A stretch of 64,000 bases of DNA from JBDLSY01 sp041170585 (lineage in GTDB: Bacteria; Pseudomonadota; Gammaproteobacteria; Burkholderiales; Burkholderiaceae_C): NCBI GenBank assembly GCA_041170585.1, contig JBEDNN010000059.1:1-64000 (forward strand). The letters run 5' to 3'. Positions within the stretch are counted from its first letter, which is position 1; every line of letters starts with the position of its first letter. This document shows, in pieces, positions 16,110 through 24,955 of the stretch. Both the position numbers and the translations under genes were made by a program. Below the pieces are notes generated by a model, which had not been told where the DNA came from, searched no databases, and was given only the letters and a program-made list of their open reading frames with translations.

Positions 16110-18182
16110 ATGGTTCGCCCAAACGCTACACCATACAAGACTAAGCAAACAACGACCTTAGCAGAAAAGTTAGCCAGTATGGGTTTACATACCGATATTG
16201 ACTTGGTTTTACACTTGCCACTACGCTATGAAGATTTGAGTTCAGTAGACTCTATTATTGATGCCCCTTATGGACGACCCGTACAAATAGAAGGGGTGAT
16301 TAGTCATGTAGAAGTGCAGTATCGACCCCGCAAACAATTATTAGCCCGTTTAACTGACGATACAGGCGAAGTATTTTTACGGTTTATTAATTTTTATCCC
16401 AGTACTGTTGCCCAACTACAATCACAGCCGATTTTAAGGGCTTATGGTGAATTACGCCATGGTTTTTTTGGAGCGGAAATGATTCACCCAAGGCTAAGCC
16501 GTACTGACAAAAAATCTTTACCTGATTCATTAACGCCTGTTTATTCTACTATTGCAAGCATTTCACAAATAGTATTGCGTAAGCGTATTGAAGCCGCTTT
16601 AGTAACCGCTGATTTAAGTGAAATTTTACCCGTACACTGGCTGAATCGCTTACGCTTACCCAGTCTAGCACACGCATTGACACTGCTGCATCATCCACCT
16701 GTTGATCAACCTATTATGCCATTACAAGACCGTACTCATTTCGCATGGCGACGGGTACAGTTTGAAGAGTTATTAGCACAACAATTAAGTTTAAAACAAG
16801 CCCATCAACAACGTGCTTCGTTACATGCTCCTGCATTAAAAGTACTAGGCACTGATGATACCCATACAATTAATTGGGTTAAACAACTATTACAACAGCT
16901 GCCTTTTTGTTTAACTGCTGCACAGTTACGTGTATGGGCTGAAATTACAGATGACTTAGCACAATCACACCCAATGAACCGTTTATTACAAGGTGATGTC
17001 GGTAGTGGCAAAACAGTTATTGCTGCCTTGACTTGTTTACAAGCTAATAATCACGGATTACAAGCTGCATTAATGGCACCTACTGAAATTTTAGCTGAAC
17101 AACATTATCAACGGCTTAAGGCGTGGTTAAGCCCTTTGGGTTTACGCATATTGTGGCTTACGGGTAGTTTGTCTAAAAAAGCTAAAGATATTGCCCATAC
17201 CCACATTGCAACGGGTGATTGTGATTTAATTATTGGTACGCACGCTTTAATTCAAAGTAAAGTGCAATTTAAACGATTGGGTGTGGTCGTAGTAGACGAA
17301 CAACACCGTTTTGGTGTTGCTCAACGCTTGCATTTAAGAGATAAAGGGGTCAATGGCTTACAACCACATTTATTAATGATGTCCGCTACGCCCATTCCAC
17401 GTACATTAGCAATGACTTATTTAGCTGATTTAGATGTGTCTGTGATTGATGAGTTACCACCAGGCCGTAGCCCTATTCAAACTATGGTTATGGCAGGCAG
17501 TAAACGCCAAGAATTAAGTAGCCGTGTTATTCATTGGTTAGCACAAGGCAAGCAAGCCTATTGGGTGTGTCCACTGATTGAGGAAAGCGAAGTTTTACAA
17601 GCACAAACGGCGGCAGATACTTATACTTATTTAGCTGAGTTATTAAATCCTCATACAGTAGGCTTAGTACATGGGCAGATGAAAGCGGTAGAAAAAGCGG
17701 CTGTAATGGCAAGTTTTGTAGCAGGCCATATTCATTTATTGGTAGCGACAACCGTGATTGAAGTGGGGGTTGATGTACCCAATGCCAGCTTAATGGTGAT
17801 TGAAAATGCAGAGAGGTTTGGTTTAGCTCAATTACATCAGCTACGCGGACGAGTCGGGCGTGGTATTCAACAATCAGTCTGTATTTTGTTATACGGCGAT
17901 AAGATTGGTCAAGTAGGCCGTGAACGTTTAAATGTTATGCGTAGTAGTACCGATGGTTTTTTAATCGCGCAGAAAGACTTAGAATTACGTGGTCCTGGTG
18001 AGTTTTTAGGGGCGCGGCAATCAGGTTTAGGATTGTTACGATTTTCTGATTCTAAAACAGATGCTGCTTGGATTAGTATGGCACAAGAATGTGCAGACGA
18101 TTTATTAAAAAATCACAGTACTGCGGCTAAAGCAATGCTTAGCCGTTGGATGGCATTACGTGAACAATATTTAAACGCTTGA
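16110..18182 (+). CDS. recG: ATP-dependent DNA helicase RecG
   Basis: RecG remodels stalled replication forks and branch-migrates Holliday junctions. The 690 residues hold an N-terminal wedge/OB domain (about 1-170) and two helicase domains: motif I GDVGSGKTVIA near 293, the DEQH box near 390, MMSATPIPRTLAMT near 420, then GLVHGQMK and the motif VI region LHQLRGRVGRG near 586. The C-terminal ELRGPGEFLGARQSG hook is intact. It stands alone between repeats. Confidence 0.98.
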   Translation: MVRPNATPYKTKQTTTLAEKLASMGLHTDIDLVLHLPLRYEDLSSVDSIIDAPYGRPVQIEGVISHVEVQYRPRKQLLARLTDDTGEVFLRFINFYPSTVAQLQSQPILRAYGELRHGFFGAEMIHPRLSRTDKKSLPDSLTPVYSTIASISQIVLRKRIEAALVTADLSEILPVHWLNRLRLPSLAHALTLLHHPPVDQPIMPLQDRTHFAWRRVQFEELLAQQLSLKQAHQQRASLHAPALKVLGTDDTHTINWVKQLLQQLPFCLTAAQLRVWAEITDDLAQSHPMNRLLQGDVGSGKTVIAALTCLQANNHGLQAALMAPTEILAEQHYQRLKAWLSPLGLRILWLTGSLSKKAKDIAHTHIATGDCDLIIGTHALIQSKVQFKRLGVVVVDEQHRFGVAQRLHLRDKGVNGLQPHLLMMSATPIPRTLAMTYLADLDVSVIDELPPGRSPIQTMVMAGSKRQELSSRVIHWLAQGKQAYWVCPLIEESEVLQAQTAADTYTYLAELLNPHTVGLVHGQMKAVEKAAVMASFVAGHIHLLVATTVIEVGVDVPNASLMVIENAERFGLAQLHQLRGRVGRGIQQSVCILLYGDKIGQVGRERLNVMRSSTDGFLIAQKDLELRGPGEFLGARQSGLGLLRFSDSKTDAAWISMAQECADDLLKNHSTAAKAMLSRWMALREQYLNA

Positions 18183-18334
18183 TAACAGGCACTGTAGGGG
18201 CATTGCTGTTTAAATAAATATATTGTTTATATTGTTTATATATTACTGTTGCAAATATATTTGCAAATATATTTTTTCAATTTTTTATTAATTTTTATTA
18301 ATGTATATATTTAATGTATATAAAATTTTATTAT

Positions 18335-18961
18335 TTATTTTAAAGCGGTTAATTCACGCCGAATAGCGGCTAAGTCAGCATTACAACGCTCTACTTGGGC
18401 TTGCATAGCGGCTATACGTTGTCCGAAAGCGACATCTGTTTCGCCTGATAAACGTGGTAAAGGTGCTCTTAGGCTGCGTGTTATAACAGAACACCGACTT
18501 TCACGGTCACGCAACTCATTTTCTAAAATAGGGCGGCGACCTACTTCATCACGCTGACGTTGTGAGTGAGTATTTTCTCGTGGAAAATCAACAGGACGCA
18601 TATAAGTATTGGCCGTATTATTCTTATTACTTATATGGCTTGTATTATTCGTATTATTCGTAGTATTTTCTTTTTCAGATGCAGGCATTTTAAATGCAGG
18701 AATTGTCGTAACAAATACACCGCTTAGGGGTTTACAGTTACTTAAGCCTACTTTATTGTTGGTATAAGTAGGCGTACCATCATCGGCAAGACAGACATAG
18801 ACTATATTTTCATCATTGGCTTGGACTGGGCTAAATAAAGTAAAAGTCGCAATTAAGGCTATAACTTTAACAGCTTCATAAATAATTTTTACGTTTTTTT
18901 TACTTGTATTAAATACGTTTATTTGTAATTTATAAGTCATTTTATAAGTCATTTTCAGCAA
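18335..18961 (-). CDS. Secreted DUF4124-like protein with C-terminal coiled coil
   Basis: A 208-residue exported protein. Residues around 25-48 form a signal peptide (VKVIALIATFTLFSPVQA, cleavage likely after QANA-like QAN). A short domain YVCLADDGTPTYTNN...LSNCKPL resembles DUF4124. It is followed by an Asn/Thr-rich linker and a charged coiled-coil tail. In Burkholderiales a DUF4124 protein commonly lies downstream of glnA, next to ntrB-ntrC; here the ntr pair is absent and two orphan genes lie between. An ATG nearer the signal peptide is possible as start. Confidence 0.75.
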   Translation of the reverse strand: MLKMTYKMTYKLQINVFNTSKKNVKIIYEAVKVIALIATFTLFSPVQANDENIVYVCLADDGTPTYTNNKVGLSNCKPLSGVFVTTIPAFKMPASEKENTTNNTNNTSHISNKNNTANTYMRPVDFPRENTHSQRQRDEVGRRPILENELRDRESRCSVITRSLRAPLPRLSGETDVAFGQRIAAMQAQVERCNADLAAIRRELTALK

Positions 18962-18999
18962 TTTTTATTCAATTTAGAGTCTCATCAACATTTATGATA

Positions 19000-19311
19000 C
19001 TACAAAGTGCCTTTAATTTTTTGAATTAAAAAATTGATTGTATCAGGGTGTATATCAATCATTGGCTGGGTTGAGTTTAGCTTATGATTTTGTATTATAT
19101 TGATAATCTGTTGTTTTTCTAAGTGACTTAATCGCTCTAATATCACAGGTTCTGCCGCCATAACAGCCATCTGTGCAACCATTTTATCGGTTATTTTTCT
19201 ACTATTTTTTTGAATAATAGGTAATAATTTTGTTAAATTCTGTGAGTCTACAAAAAGCGTATCATTTACAAAACTACTTTCAGACTCACTTAAAGGCGAG
19301 GGTTTATTCAT
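19000..19311 (-). CDS. Hypothetical 103-aa protein
   Basis: Not recognised. A mostly helical, soluble-looking protein without signal peptide or membrane segment. The central part (KNSRKITDKMVAQMAVMAAE) and the Ile/Leu-rich C-terminus could form a small helical bundle. It begins 11 bases after the stop of the gene upstream on the same strand, so the pair is probably co-transcribed. No known motif was seen. Confidence 0.6.
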   Translation of the reverse strand: MNKPSPLSESESSFVNDTLFVDSQNLTKLLPIIQKNSRKITDKMVAQMAVMAAEPVILERLSHLEKQQIINIIQNHKLNSTQPMIDIHPDTINFLIQKIKGTL

Positions 19312-19322
19312 AAATTCTTTAG

Positions 19323-19976
19323 CTAAAAAAAGGCATCACCAGAATTCATAAAGGCGTAATTTTGTAATGCAGTTTGATACAATTCAGGCGGTGTATGTTT
19401 ATCTTTAACGACACTGTCTACATATTGGCTGATTTTTTCCATTTGAACATATACGGTTGAAGCACCTACTCTTTGAATTTCATCATCATCTAATAAATAG
19501 GCTTTACTTAAGGTCTTTAATACTTCAGCACGTATTTTATCAGATTTTTGATTTGATTTTACTATAACCATCAATTCATCTGTATATTCAATTGGCTTTA
19601 ACATAGATAAAGATTGAAGCGTAGCAATGTATTCATCATCAGATTGAGCCTTGCGTAATATATTTATTAATGACGAAATTTTAGAATCTCTACTTTGCAT
19701 ACTGCGTAAAACAGCTTCAATTTGATTAATAAAAATATTTACTTGTGGCGTTAATATTTGAATTTTTTTATGTAAAGATTCTGTTGTATTATTTAGGGCT
19801 TTTTTATCTACACTATTTTCATCTAAAATATTTTTTTGAGAGTTTTTTGAAGTTATGTCCAAGTTTTTATTAGAATCAGGGCTATTGTTGCTTGACTCCC
19901 AAAAAAAATATGTCAGTCCAATAGTTAGCAATGAAATAAAAAGAGCTATTAAAGCGAATCTATATTTATTTTTCAT
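19323..19976 (-). CDS. Hypothetical membrane-anchored 217-aa protein
   Basis: Not recognised. An N-terminal hydrophobic segment (residues 6-26, FALIALFISLLTIGLTYFFW) would anchor it in the inner membrane or serve as an uncleaved signal. A polar Asn/Ser-rich linker follows. The rest (about 65-217) is helical, with repeated helix pairs that look HEAT-like, such as DELMVIVKSNQKSDKIRAEV. It heads the two-gene unit with the 103-residue protein, downstream of glnA. Confidence 0.65.
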   Translation of the reverse strand: MKNKYRFALIALFISLLTIGLTYFFWESSNNSPDSNKNLDITSKNSQKNILDENSVDKKALNNTTESLHKKIQILTPQVNIFINQIEAVLRSMQSRDSKISSLINILRKAQSDDEYIATLQSLSMLKPIEYTDELMVIVKSNQKSDKIRAEVLKTLSKAYLLDDDEIQRVGASTVYVQMEKISQYVDSVVKDKHTPPELYQTALQNYAFMNSGDAFF

Positions 19977-20006
19977 ACTTTTAAATACAGATGACTTGCG
20001 TTTTAT

Positions 20007-20046
20007 AGCATTGCTACTTTAGTATATATTGTAAAGTAGCAATGCT
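20007..20046. repeat. Perfect inverted repeat derived from family B ends
   Basis: AGCATTGCTACTTTA (20007-20021) and its exact complement TAAAGTAGCAATGCT (20032-20046) flank ten bases. The arms match the family B terminal sequence, so this looks like a B element reduced to its two ends. A T-run follows on the plus strand only, where no gene would use it. On the minus strand, the side of glnA, no U-tract follows, so terminator activity for glnA is doubtful. Confidence 0.85.
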
Positions 20047-20053
20047 TTTTTGA

Positions 20054-21469
20054 TTATAAACTGTAGTACATATCAAACTCAACTGGGTGGGTTGTCATAC
20101 GATAACGCGTGACTTCCTGCATTTTTAACTCTATATAAGCGTCAATCATACTGTCAGTAAAGACACCACCTTTAGTTAAAAAACCACGGTTTTTATCTAA
20201 ATAATCTAAAGCTTGGTCTAAGCTGTGGCAAACAGTCGGTACTTTAGCATCTTCTTCTGGACTTAAATGGTATAAATCCTTTGTGGCAGCTTCACCTGGG
20301 TGAATTTTATTTTGTATACCGTCTAAACCAGCCATCATTAAAGCAGCAAATCCCAAGTAAGGATTCATTAATGGGTCAGGAAAACGCGCTTCAATACGGC
20401 GGGCTTTATCACTAGACACAAAAGGAATACGAATCGAAGCGGAACGGTTACGAGCAGAATAAGCTAATTTAACGGGGGCTTCAAAACCAGGGACTAAGCG
20501 TTTATAGCTGTTAGTTCCAGGATTAGTAATTGCATTTAAAGCACGGGCATGCTTGATAATGCCGCCAATATAATACAAAGCTGTTTCACTTAACCCTGCA
20601 TAACCATTGCCTGCAAATAAATTTTTACCATCTTTCCAAATAGACTGATGGACGTGCATACCACTACCATTGTCGCCTACAATCGGTTTAGGCATAAATG
20701 TCGCTGTTTTACCATATTGATGGGCTACATTTTGAACAATGTATTTTAGCTTTTGTGTCCAATCAGCCCGCTCAACCAAAGTTGAAAATTTAGTGCCAAT
20801 TTCATTTTGACCTGCACCCGCTACTTCGTGGTGAAACACTTCAACGGGAATACCAATTTGCTCTAATAAAGTAACCATTTCGGCGCGCATATCATGCGTA
20901 CTGTCTACAGGTGGTACTGGAAAATAGCCGCCTTTGACGGCATTACGGTGACCCATATTACCGCCTTCATACTTAGTCCCAGTATTCCACGGGGCTTCTT
21001 TTTCATCAATTTTAACAAAAGACCCGCGCATATCTACATTCCAACGCACATCATCAAACAAGAAAAACTCGGGTTCAGGTCCAAAATAAGCGGTATCACC
21101 AATACCAGTTTCTTTTAAGTAAGCCTCAGCACGGCGTGCAATAGAACGCGGATCACGGTCATAAGGTGTCATTGTCGCAGGCTCATAGACATCACAACTA
21201 ATCACTAAAGTAGGATCAGCAAAAAATGGGTCTATAAATGCAGTATTGGCATCAGGCATTAACAGCATATCTGATGCTTCAATTCCTTTCCAGCCCGCAA
21301 TTGAAGACCCATCAAATGCGTGTCCATGGGTAAATTTTTCAGTATCAAAATGCGATACGGGTACTGACACATGTTGCTCTTTACCGCGTGTATCAGTGAA
21401 ACGAAAATCAACAAATTTAATGCCCTCTTCTTTAACAAGGTTCATAATGTCTTGGACTGTTTTTACCAT
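20054..21469 (-). CDS. glnA: Glutamine synthetase type I
   Basis: GlnA makes glutamine from glutamate and ammonia and is central to nitrogen assimilation. The 471-residue subunit shows GHAFDGSSIAGW, the metal-binding GPEPEFFLFD, AGAGQNEIGTKF, PKPIVGDNGSGMHVHQS and NPGTNSYKRLVPG. LYHLSPEED carries the tyrosine adenylylated in the GSI-beta class, so control by GlnE is expected. GGAG sits six bases before the ATG at 21469; the frame's upstream TTG at 21481 is unlikely to be used. ntrB and ntrC are not next to it. Confidence 0.98.
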   Translation of the reverse strand: MVKTVQDIMNLVKEEGIKFVDFRFTDTRGKEQHVSVPVSHFDTEKFTHGHAFDGSSIAGWKGIEASDMLLMPDANTAFIDPFFADPTLVISCDVYEPATMTPYDRDPRSIARRAEAYLKETGIGDTAYFGPEPEFFLFDDVRWNVDMRGSFVKIDEKEAPWNTGTKYEGGNMGHRNAVKGGYFPVPPVDSTHDMRAEMVTLLEQIGIPVEVFHHEVAGAGQNEIGTKFSTLVERADWTQKLKYIVQNVAHQYGKTATFMPKPIVGDNGSGMHVHQSIWKDGKNLFAGNGYAGLSETALYYIGGIIKHARALNAITNPGTNSYKRLVPGFEAPVKLAYSARNRSASIRIPFVSSDKARRIEARFPDPLMNPYLGFAALMMAGLDGIQNKIHPGEAATKDLYHLSPEEDAKVPTVCHSLDQALDYLDKNRGFLTKGGVFTDSMIDAYIELKMQEVTRYRMTTHPVEFDMYYSL

Positions 21470-21481
21470 AGCGGACTCCAA

Positions 21482-21822
21482 AGTTAGTAGTTAATGATTA
21501 ATAGTTAATGGTTAATGGTTAATAATAAATATAACAGTGTAAATAATAAATAATAAATAATAAATAATAAATAATAAATAATATAAATAAACAATAACAA
21601 TAGCTTAAATTTTAATGAATTGAGACAGCATATTAAGCCTATTTTACCACTGCTATTTTAAAGTACAGTTGTTTATTTATTTTTGAAGGATTCAAAAATA
21701 ATTGCATTTTGATGATTACTAAATAAATTAAATAAATTAAATAAATTAAATAAATTAAATATTATTACTGTATTGATTGCTTACAATGGTTATTAGTACT
21801 GTTTAATTACCTATTTCATCTT
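21482..21822. other. glnA upstream spacer with tandem repeats and an inverted repeat
   Basis: This 341-base spacer holds GGTTAAT-like repeats next to glnA, an AATAAATAATAA array (about 21543-21592), and an AAATTAAAT array (about 21720-21762). A short perfect inverted repeat TTTTTGAA-GGA-TTCAAAAA lies at 21680-21698. I saw no convincing NtrC-binding pair or sigma-54 promoter for glnA. Confidence 0.6.
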
Positions 21823-22656
21823 ATGAACCATTTGCTATCACCCCCAGTCAATTTAACTCATTTTTTAAAGCACACTGAAGCCCACGCTATTCTCACTGAA
21901 GGTGTTACAGACACAGTTACACTGGTATCTATTTTATGTGATGTGATTGGACTTTCTGAAAGTAGCTTAAGTAGTTTGCCTAAAATACTTTCAAAAACAT
22001 TCCCCGCTCAAGTAAACACTTTAAATACCTATTTACCTAGTAGTGTATGGTTAGCACCTATGGAACCCGAAACACGTAATTGGTTGGTTCACTGTATATT
22101 AAATACAAATACTGTGGTAGAACATAGTGGCAGTGCACCCAGTGAAACCGCTTTAATAATATGCAGCCCGCTAGGACAAGATGTCAGTAGTCAAGTATTA
22201 TTACATCAATTACCCGCTGATCGCACTGTTGGTATTGACGGGTTTTTACCATTGGATAGTCTTAAACGATTAACTTTAATGGTTAATCCTGCTACCAGTC
22301 TTGATGCACTAAATAGTGCTGTTGTTTTATTAAAAAGCACTCAAAAAGCCATTAGTATTATTAGAGACAGTGCCGGTTTTATCGTTCAACGTGTGCTACT
22401 GACGAGTATTATTACGGCCTGTGAACTTGCACAACAAAGCCTATTGACACCACAAGCTATTGACCAAGCAATATTGAACTTAAATTTGGGTTACCGTCAA
22501 GGTTTATTGGAATGGGCTGACACACTTAACCCATCTCGTGTTGCACAAACTTTAGCGGCACTGAAAACGACTACAGGTAGCACGGCGTATAGCCCATCTT
22601 TATGGTTACAACGCCGCGCACAGTTAGGGCAAAGCTTATTGAAATCAGATTTTTGA
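21823..22656 (+). CDS. Degenerate 3-hydroxyacyl-CoA dehydrogenase-like protein
   Basis: The C-terminal third (IIRDSAGFIVQRVLLT, ACELAQQSLLTPQAIDQAI) is that of the 3HCDH C-terminal domain. The middle (DRTVGIDGFLPLDSLKRLTLMVNP) aligns with the active-site stretch usually of the form VGMHFFNP, but has Asp where the catalytic His stands. The N-terminal NAD-binding GxGxxG is missing. At 277 residues it seems a short, probably non-catalytic relative rather than a working beta-oxidation enzyme. Convergent with mlaA. Confidence 0.7.
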   Translation: MNHLLSPPVNLTHFLKHTEAHAILTEGVTDTVTLVSILCDVIGLSESSLSSLPKILSKTFPAQVNTLNTYLPSSVWLAPMEPETRNWLVHCILNTNTVVEHSGSAPSETALIICSPLGQDVSSQVLLHQLPADRTVGIDGFLPLDSLKRLTLMVNPATSLDALNSAVVLLKSTQKAISIIRDSAGFIVQRVLLTSIITACELAQQSLLTPQAIDQAILNLNLGYRQGLLEWADTLNPSRVAQTLAALKTTTGSTAYSPSLWLQRRAQLGQSLLKSDF

Positions 22657-22674
22657 TTACATCTTGTATTTTTA

Positions 22675-23544
22675 CTACTGACTTACTGTTAATGCAGTAG
22701 GTTCATTGGTACTATTACTATCACTACTATTGTCAGTTACATCGTCAGAATTGGGTTCATCAGGTGGATTGCCATCATAGACTTGATTTTGACGGCGGTT
22801 AATAGAAGCATCGCGTACAAAGGCATATTCATCTACCCCCATTTTTTTCAAAGCATCTGTTGCGGGTAAAAGTTCAGCGCGTGTTTGTATCAAACTCATA
22901 CCCAACAAGGTATTACGTGTGGGTATATGGTCAATGTCTGTACTAATGAGATTGCGATCAACAGGGGCATTCATAGCCATTTGTCCTATCCTTGCTAGGC
23001 CGTCACGCACATTGCTAGGTCCCAATAAAGGTAACATAACATAAGGACCAGAAGGAACGCCCCAAACAGCTAATGTTTGTCCTAAATCTTCTTTATGATT
23101 AGGCAAACCTACTTTAGTAGCGACATCAAAACACCCCGCTAACCCAGCAGTCGTATTAAGAGCAAATCTTGTTACATCTTCGCAGGCTGCTTGTAGCTTA
23201 CCTTGTAAAACATTATTGAGTGCTGAAAAGGGTACTTTTAAATTATCAAACATATTGCCCACACAATCACGTATGGGACTGGGTATGACAGCGGTATAGC
23301 CTCTCGCGATAGGTTGAGTGATTGCAGCATCTACAGCATTATTCACTTTAAACATAGTGCGGTTGTAAGATTCAAAGGGATCTTTTGGATTAGGGGTAGT
23401 CACAGAGGCACACCCTATAGATAAAATAGCCAATAGGGCTATGAGTACATAGCGTATTAAACTTGAATAACAACACATTAAACGTATTAAGTCATTATGT
23501 TGATAATTTTGATAATTTTGATAATTTTGATAATTTTGATTCAT
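22675..23544 (-). CDS. mlaA: MlaA/VacJ family outer-membrane lipoprotein
   Basis: MlaA removes phospholipids from the outer leaflet of the outer membrane in the Mla lipid-asymmetry system. The lipobox LSIGC gives the lipidated Cys. The body shows DPFESYNRTMFKVNNAVD, NMFDNLKVPFSALNNVLQG, ALNTTAGLAGCFDVA and the GVPSGPYVMLPLLGPS block. The frame's first ATG is at 23544, but residues 1-22 are mostly QNY repeats from a 9-bp tandem array; the Met codon at 23478 gives a normal signal peptide and may be the real start. Last gene of mlaFED-A; mlaC and mlaB do not follow. Confidence 0.93.
   Translation of the reverse strand: MNQNYQNYQNYQNYQHNDLIRLMCCYSSLIRYVLIALLAILSIGCASVTTPNPKDPFESYNRTMFKVNNAVDAAITQPIARGYTAVIPSPIRDCVGNMFDNLKVPFSALNNVLQGKLQAACEDVTRFALNTTAGLAGCFDVATKVGLPNHKEDLGQTLAVWGVPSGPYVMLPLLGPSNVRDGLARIGQMAMNAPVDRNLISTDIDHIPTRNTLLGMSLIQTRAELLPATDALKKMGVDEYAFVRDASINRRQNQVYDGNPPDEPNSDDVTDNSSDSNSTNEPTALTVSQ
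23500..23540. repeat. 9-bp tandem repeat at the mlaA 5' end
   Basis: TTGATAATT repeated four and a half times on the plus strand, coding QNY repeats if translation starts at 23544. Copy-number change would keep the frame. Confidence 0.9.
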
Positions 23545-23572
23545 GAGTAAAAATATTTAAAAGTAAAAACAT

Positions 23573-24052
23573 TTAAGGCGTTGTTGTTTTAGACGTTGCA
23601 TCCGCTGCTTTGTTAAACATAAATTGACTAATTAATTTTTCTAGCACAATTGCAGATTGAGTCTCGGTGATTTTATCATTTGGTTTAAACATTTCACTAG
23701 CACCACCAGCATCTAAGCCAATATATTGTTCGCCTAACAAACCTGCTGTTAAAATTTTGGCAGAACTATCGCTTGGAAATAGTACTTTAGTGTCAATGTT
23801 CATAGTTACTTTAGCCTGATAATCTGAACTATCAAACTCAATTGATTCAATACGCCCTACAGTTACCCCAGCACTTTTAATCGGTGCGTGGCTTTTTAAG
23901 CCGCCAATATTATCAAAATTTGCGGTTAAACGATAGGTACTACCCGTATTGAAACTGGCTAAATTAGCCGCTTTAAGTGCTAAAAACACCAAGGCACTTA
24001 AACCAAGCAATAAAAATAGTCCTACCCATACATCGTAATGCTTCTTTTCCAT
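23573..24052 (-). CDS. mlaD: Outer-membrane lipid asymmetry protein MlaD
   Basis: MlaD is the membrane-anchored periplasmic ring subunit that binds phospholipid in the MlaFEDB complex. The 159 residues hold one N-terminal membrane helix (VGLFLLLGLSALVFLALKAA) and one MCE domain, including GGLKSHAPIKSAGVTVGRIESIEF and LLGEQYIGLDAGG. It lies 117 bases after mlaE, in a spacer with small ATATAAATA repeats. Confidence 0.95.
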   Translation of the reverse strand: MEKKHYDVWVGLFLLLGLSALVFLALKAANLASFNTGSTYRLTANFDNIGGLKSHAPIKSAGVTVGRIESIEFDSSDYQAKVTMNIDTKVLFPSDSSAKILTAGLLGEQYIGLDAGGASEMFKPNDKITETQSAIVLEKLISQFMFNKAADATSKTTTP

Positions 24053-24169
24053 AAATTTTTCTCGCTTTTAAAAAAAATATAAATAATATAAATAATATAA
24101 ATAAGGTGGATAATAATGGCTTAAAACAATAACTGTTTTCAATGACTGTTTTATTAAATAAAGCTAACC

Positions 24170-24955
24170 CTAAAACATAAACGCAGTTAATACAAAATCT
24201 AATGCTAGCACAGCTAAACTACTGGCAACTACTGTTTTAGTGGTTGCATTAGCGACACCTTCGGGCGTGGGTTCAGATTCATACCCAACAAACAATGCAA
24301 TGCTAGTCACTAACACCCCAAAACACACACTTTTAATTAAGCCTTGCCCGACATCACTCCACCAATTAACAGATACTTGCATTTGTCCCCAAAAACTACC
24401 TGAATCAGCACCCACTAATACCACAACAATCAACCATGCACCGATTAAACCCATCGTACTAAACACTGCAGTTAATAATGGCATAGCAATAAACCCACCC
24501 CAAAAGCGAGGTACCATAATACGGCGAATTGGATTAACACCCATCATATTCATCGCAGTCAATTGTTCGCCTGCTTTCATTAGACCTATTTCAGCGGTTA
24601 AAGCTGTTCCTGCACGGCCTGCAAATAATAGGGCAGTCACCACAGGGCTTAATTCGCGAACTAAAGATAAATTGACTGCTAAACCAACTAAGTCAGCACT
24701 GCCATATTTTGCTAGTAAATAATATAACTGTAAAGACAATACAAACCCGACAAATAAACCCGAAATACCAATAATCAATAATGATAAATAACCAGATTGA
24801 TATATTTGAGTGATGGTTAAGCGTGGGCGACGCAGTACGTCAGCACTGTTTAAGAGTAATGATATTATAAAACGTGCATAACGTGACAAAATTGTTAAGC
24901 TATTCCATAAGGAAGACCGTACTGAATAACCAATGTGTGATAAAAACGGCTTCAT
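24170..24955 (-). CDS. mlaE: Lipid asymmetry ABC transporter permease MlaE
   Basis: The permease subunit of the Mla phospholipid transporter, 261 residues with five to six membrane helices. It shows YQSGYLSLLIIGISGLFVG, RELSPVVTALLFAGRAGTA and EIGLMKAGEQLTAMNMMGVN, the conserved loop of the MlaE family, then PRFWGGFIAMPLL. Its ATG overlaps the mlaF stop by four bases, indicating translational coupling. Confidence 0.96.
   Translation of the reverse strand: MKPFLSHIGYSVRSSLWNSLTILSRYARFIISLLLNSADVLRRPRLTITQIYQSGYLSLLIIGISGLFVGFVLSLQLYYLLAKYGSADLVGLAVNLSLVRELSPVVTALLFAGRAGTALTAEIGLMKAGEQLTAMNMMGVNPIRRIMVPRFWGGFIAMPLLTAVFSTMGLIGAWLIVVVLVGADSGSFWGQMQVSVNWWSDVGQGLIKSVCFGVLVTSIALFVGYESEPTPEGVANATTKTVVASSLAVLALDFVLTAFMF

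Noticed and set aside
20007..20046. Rho-independent terminator for glnA
   Set aside because: The hairpin is perfect but its T-run is on the plus strand, downstream of no gene; for glnA on the minus strand no U-tract follows. It is better explained as family B ends.
24240..24722. Plus-strand 160-codon frame opposite mlaE
   Set aside because: MlaE is clear on the other strand; the product is a Pro/Thr/Asn-rich mirror of transmembrane codons without a ribosome binding site.
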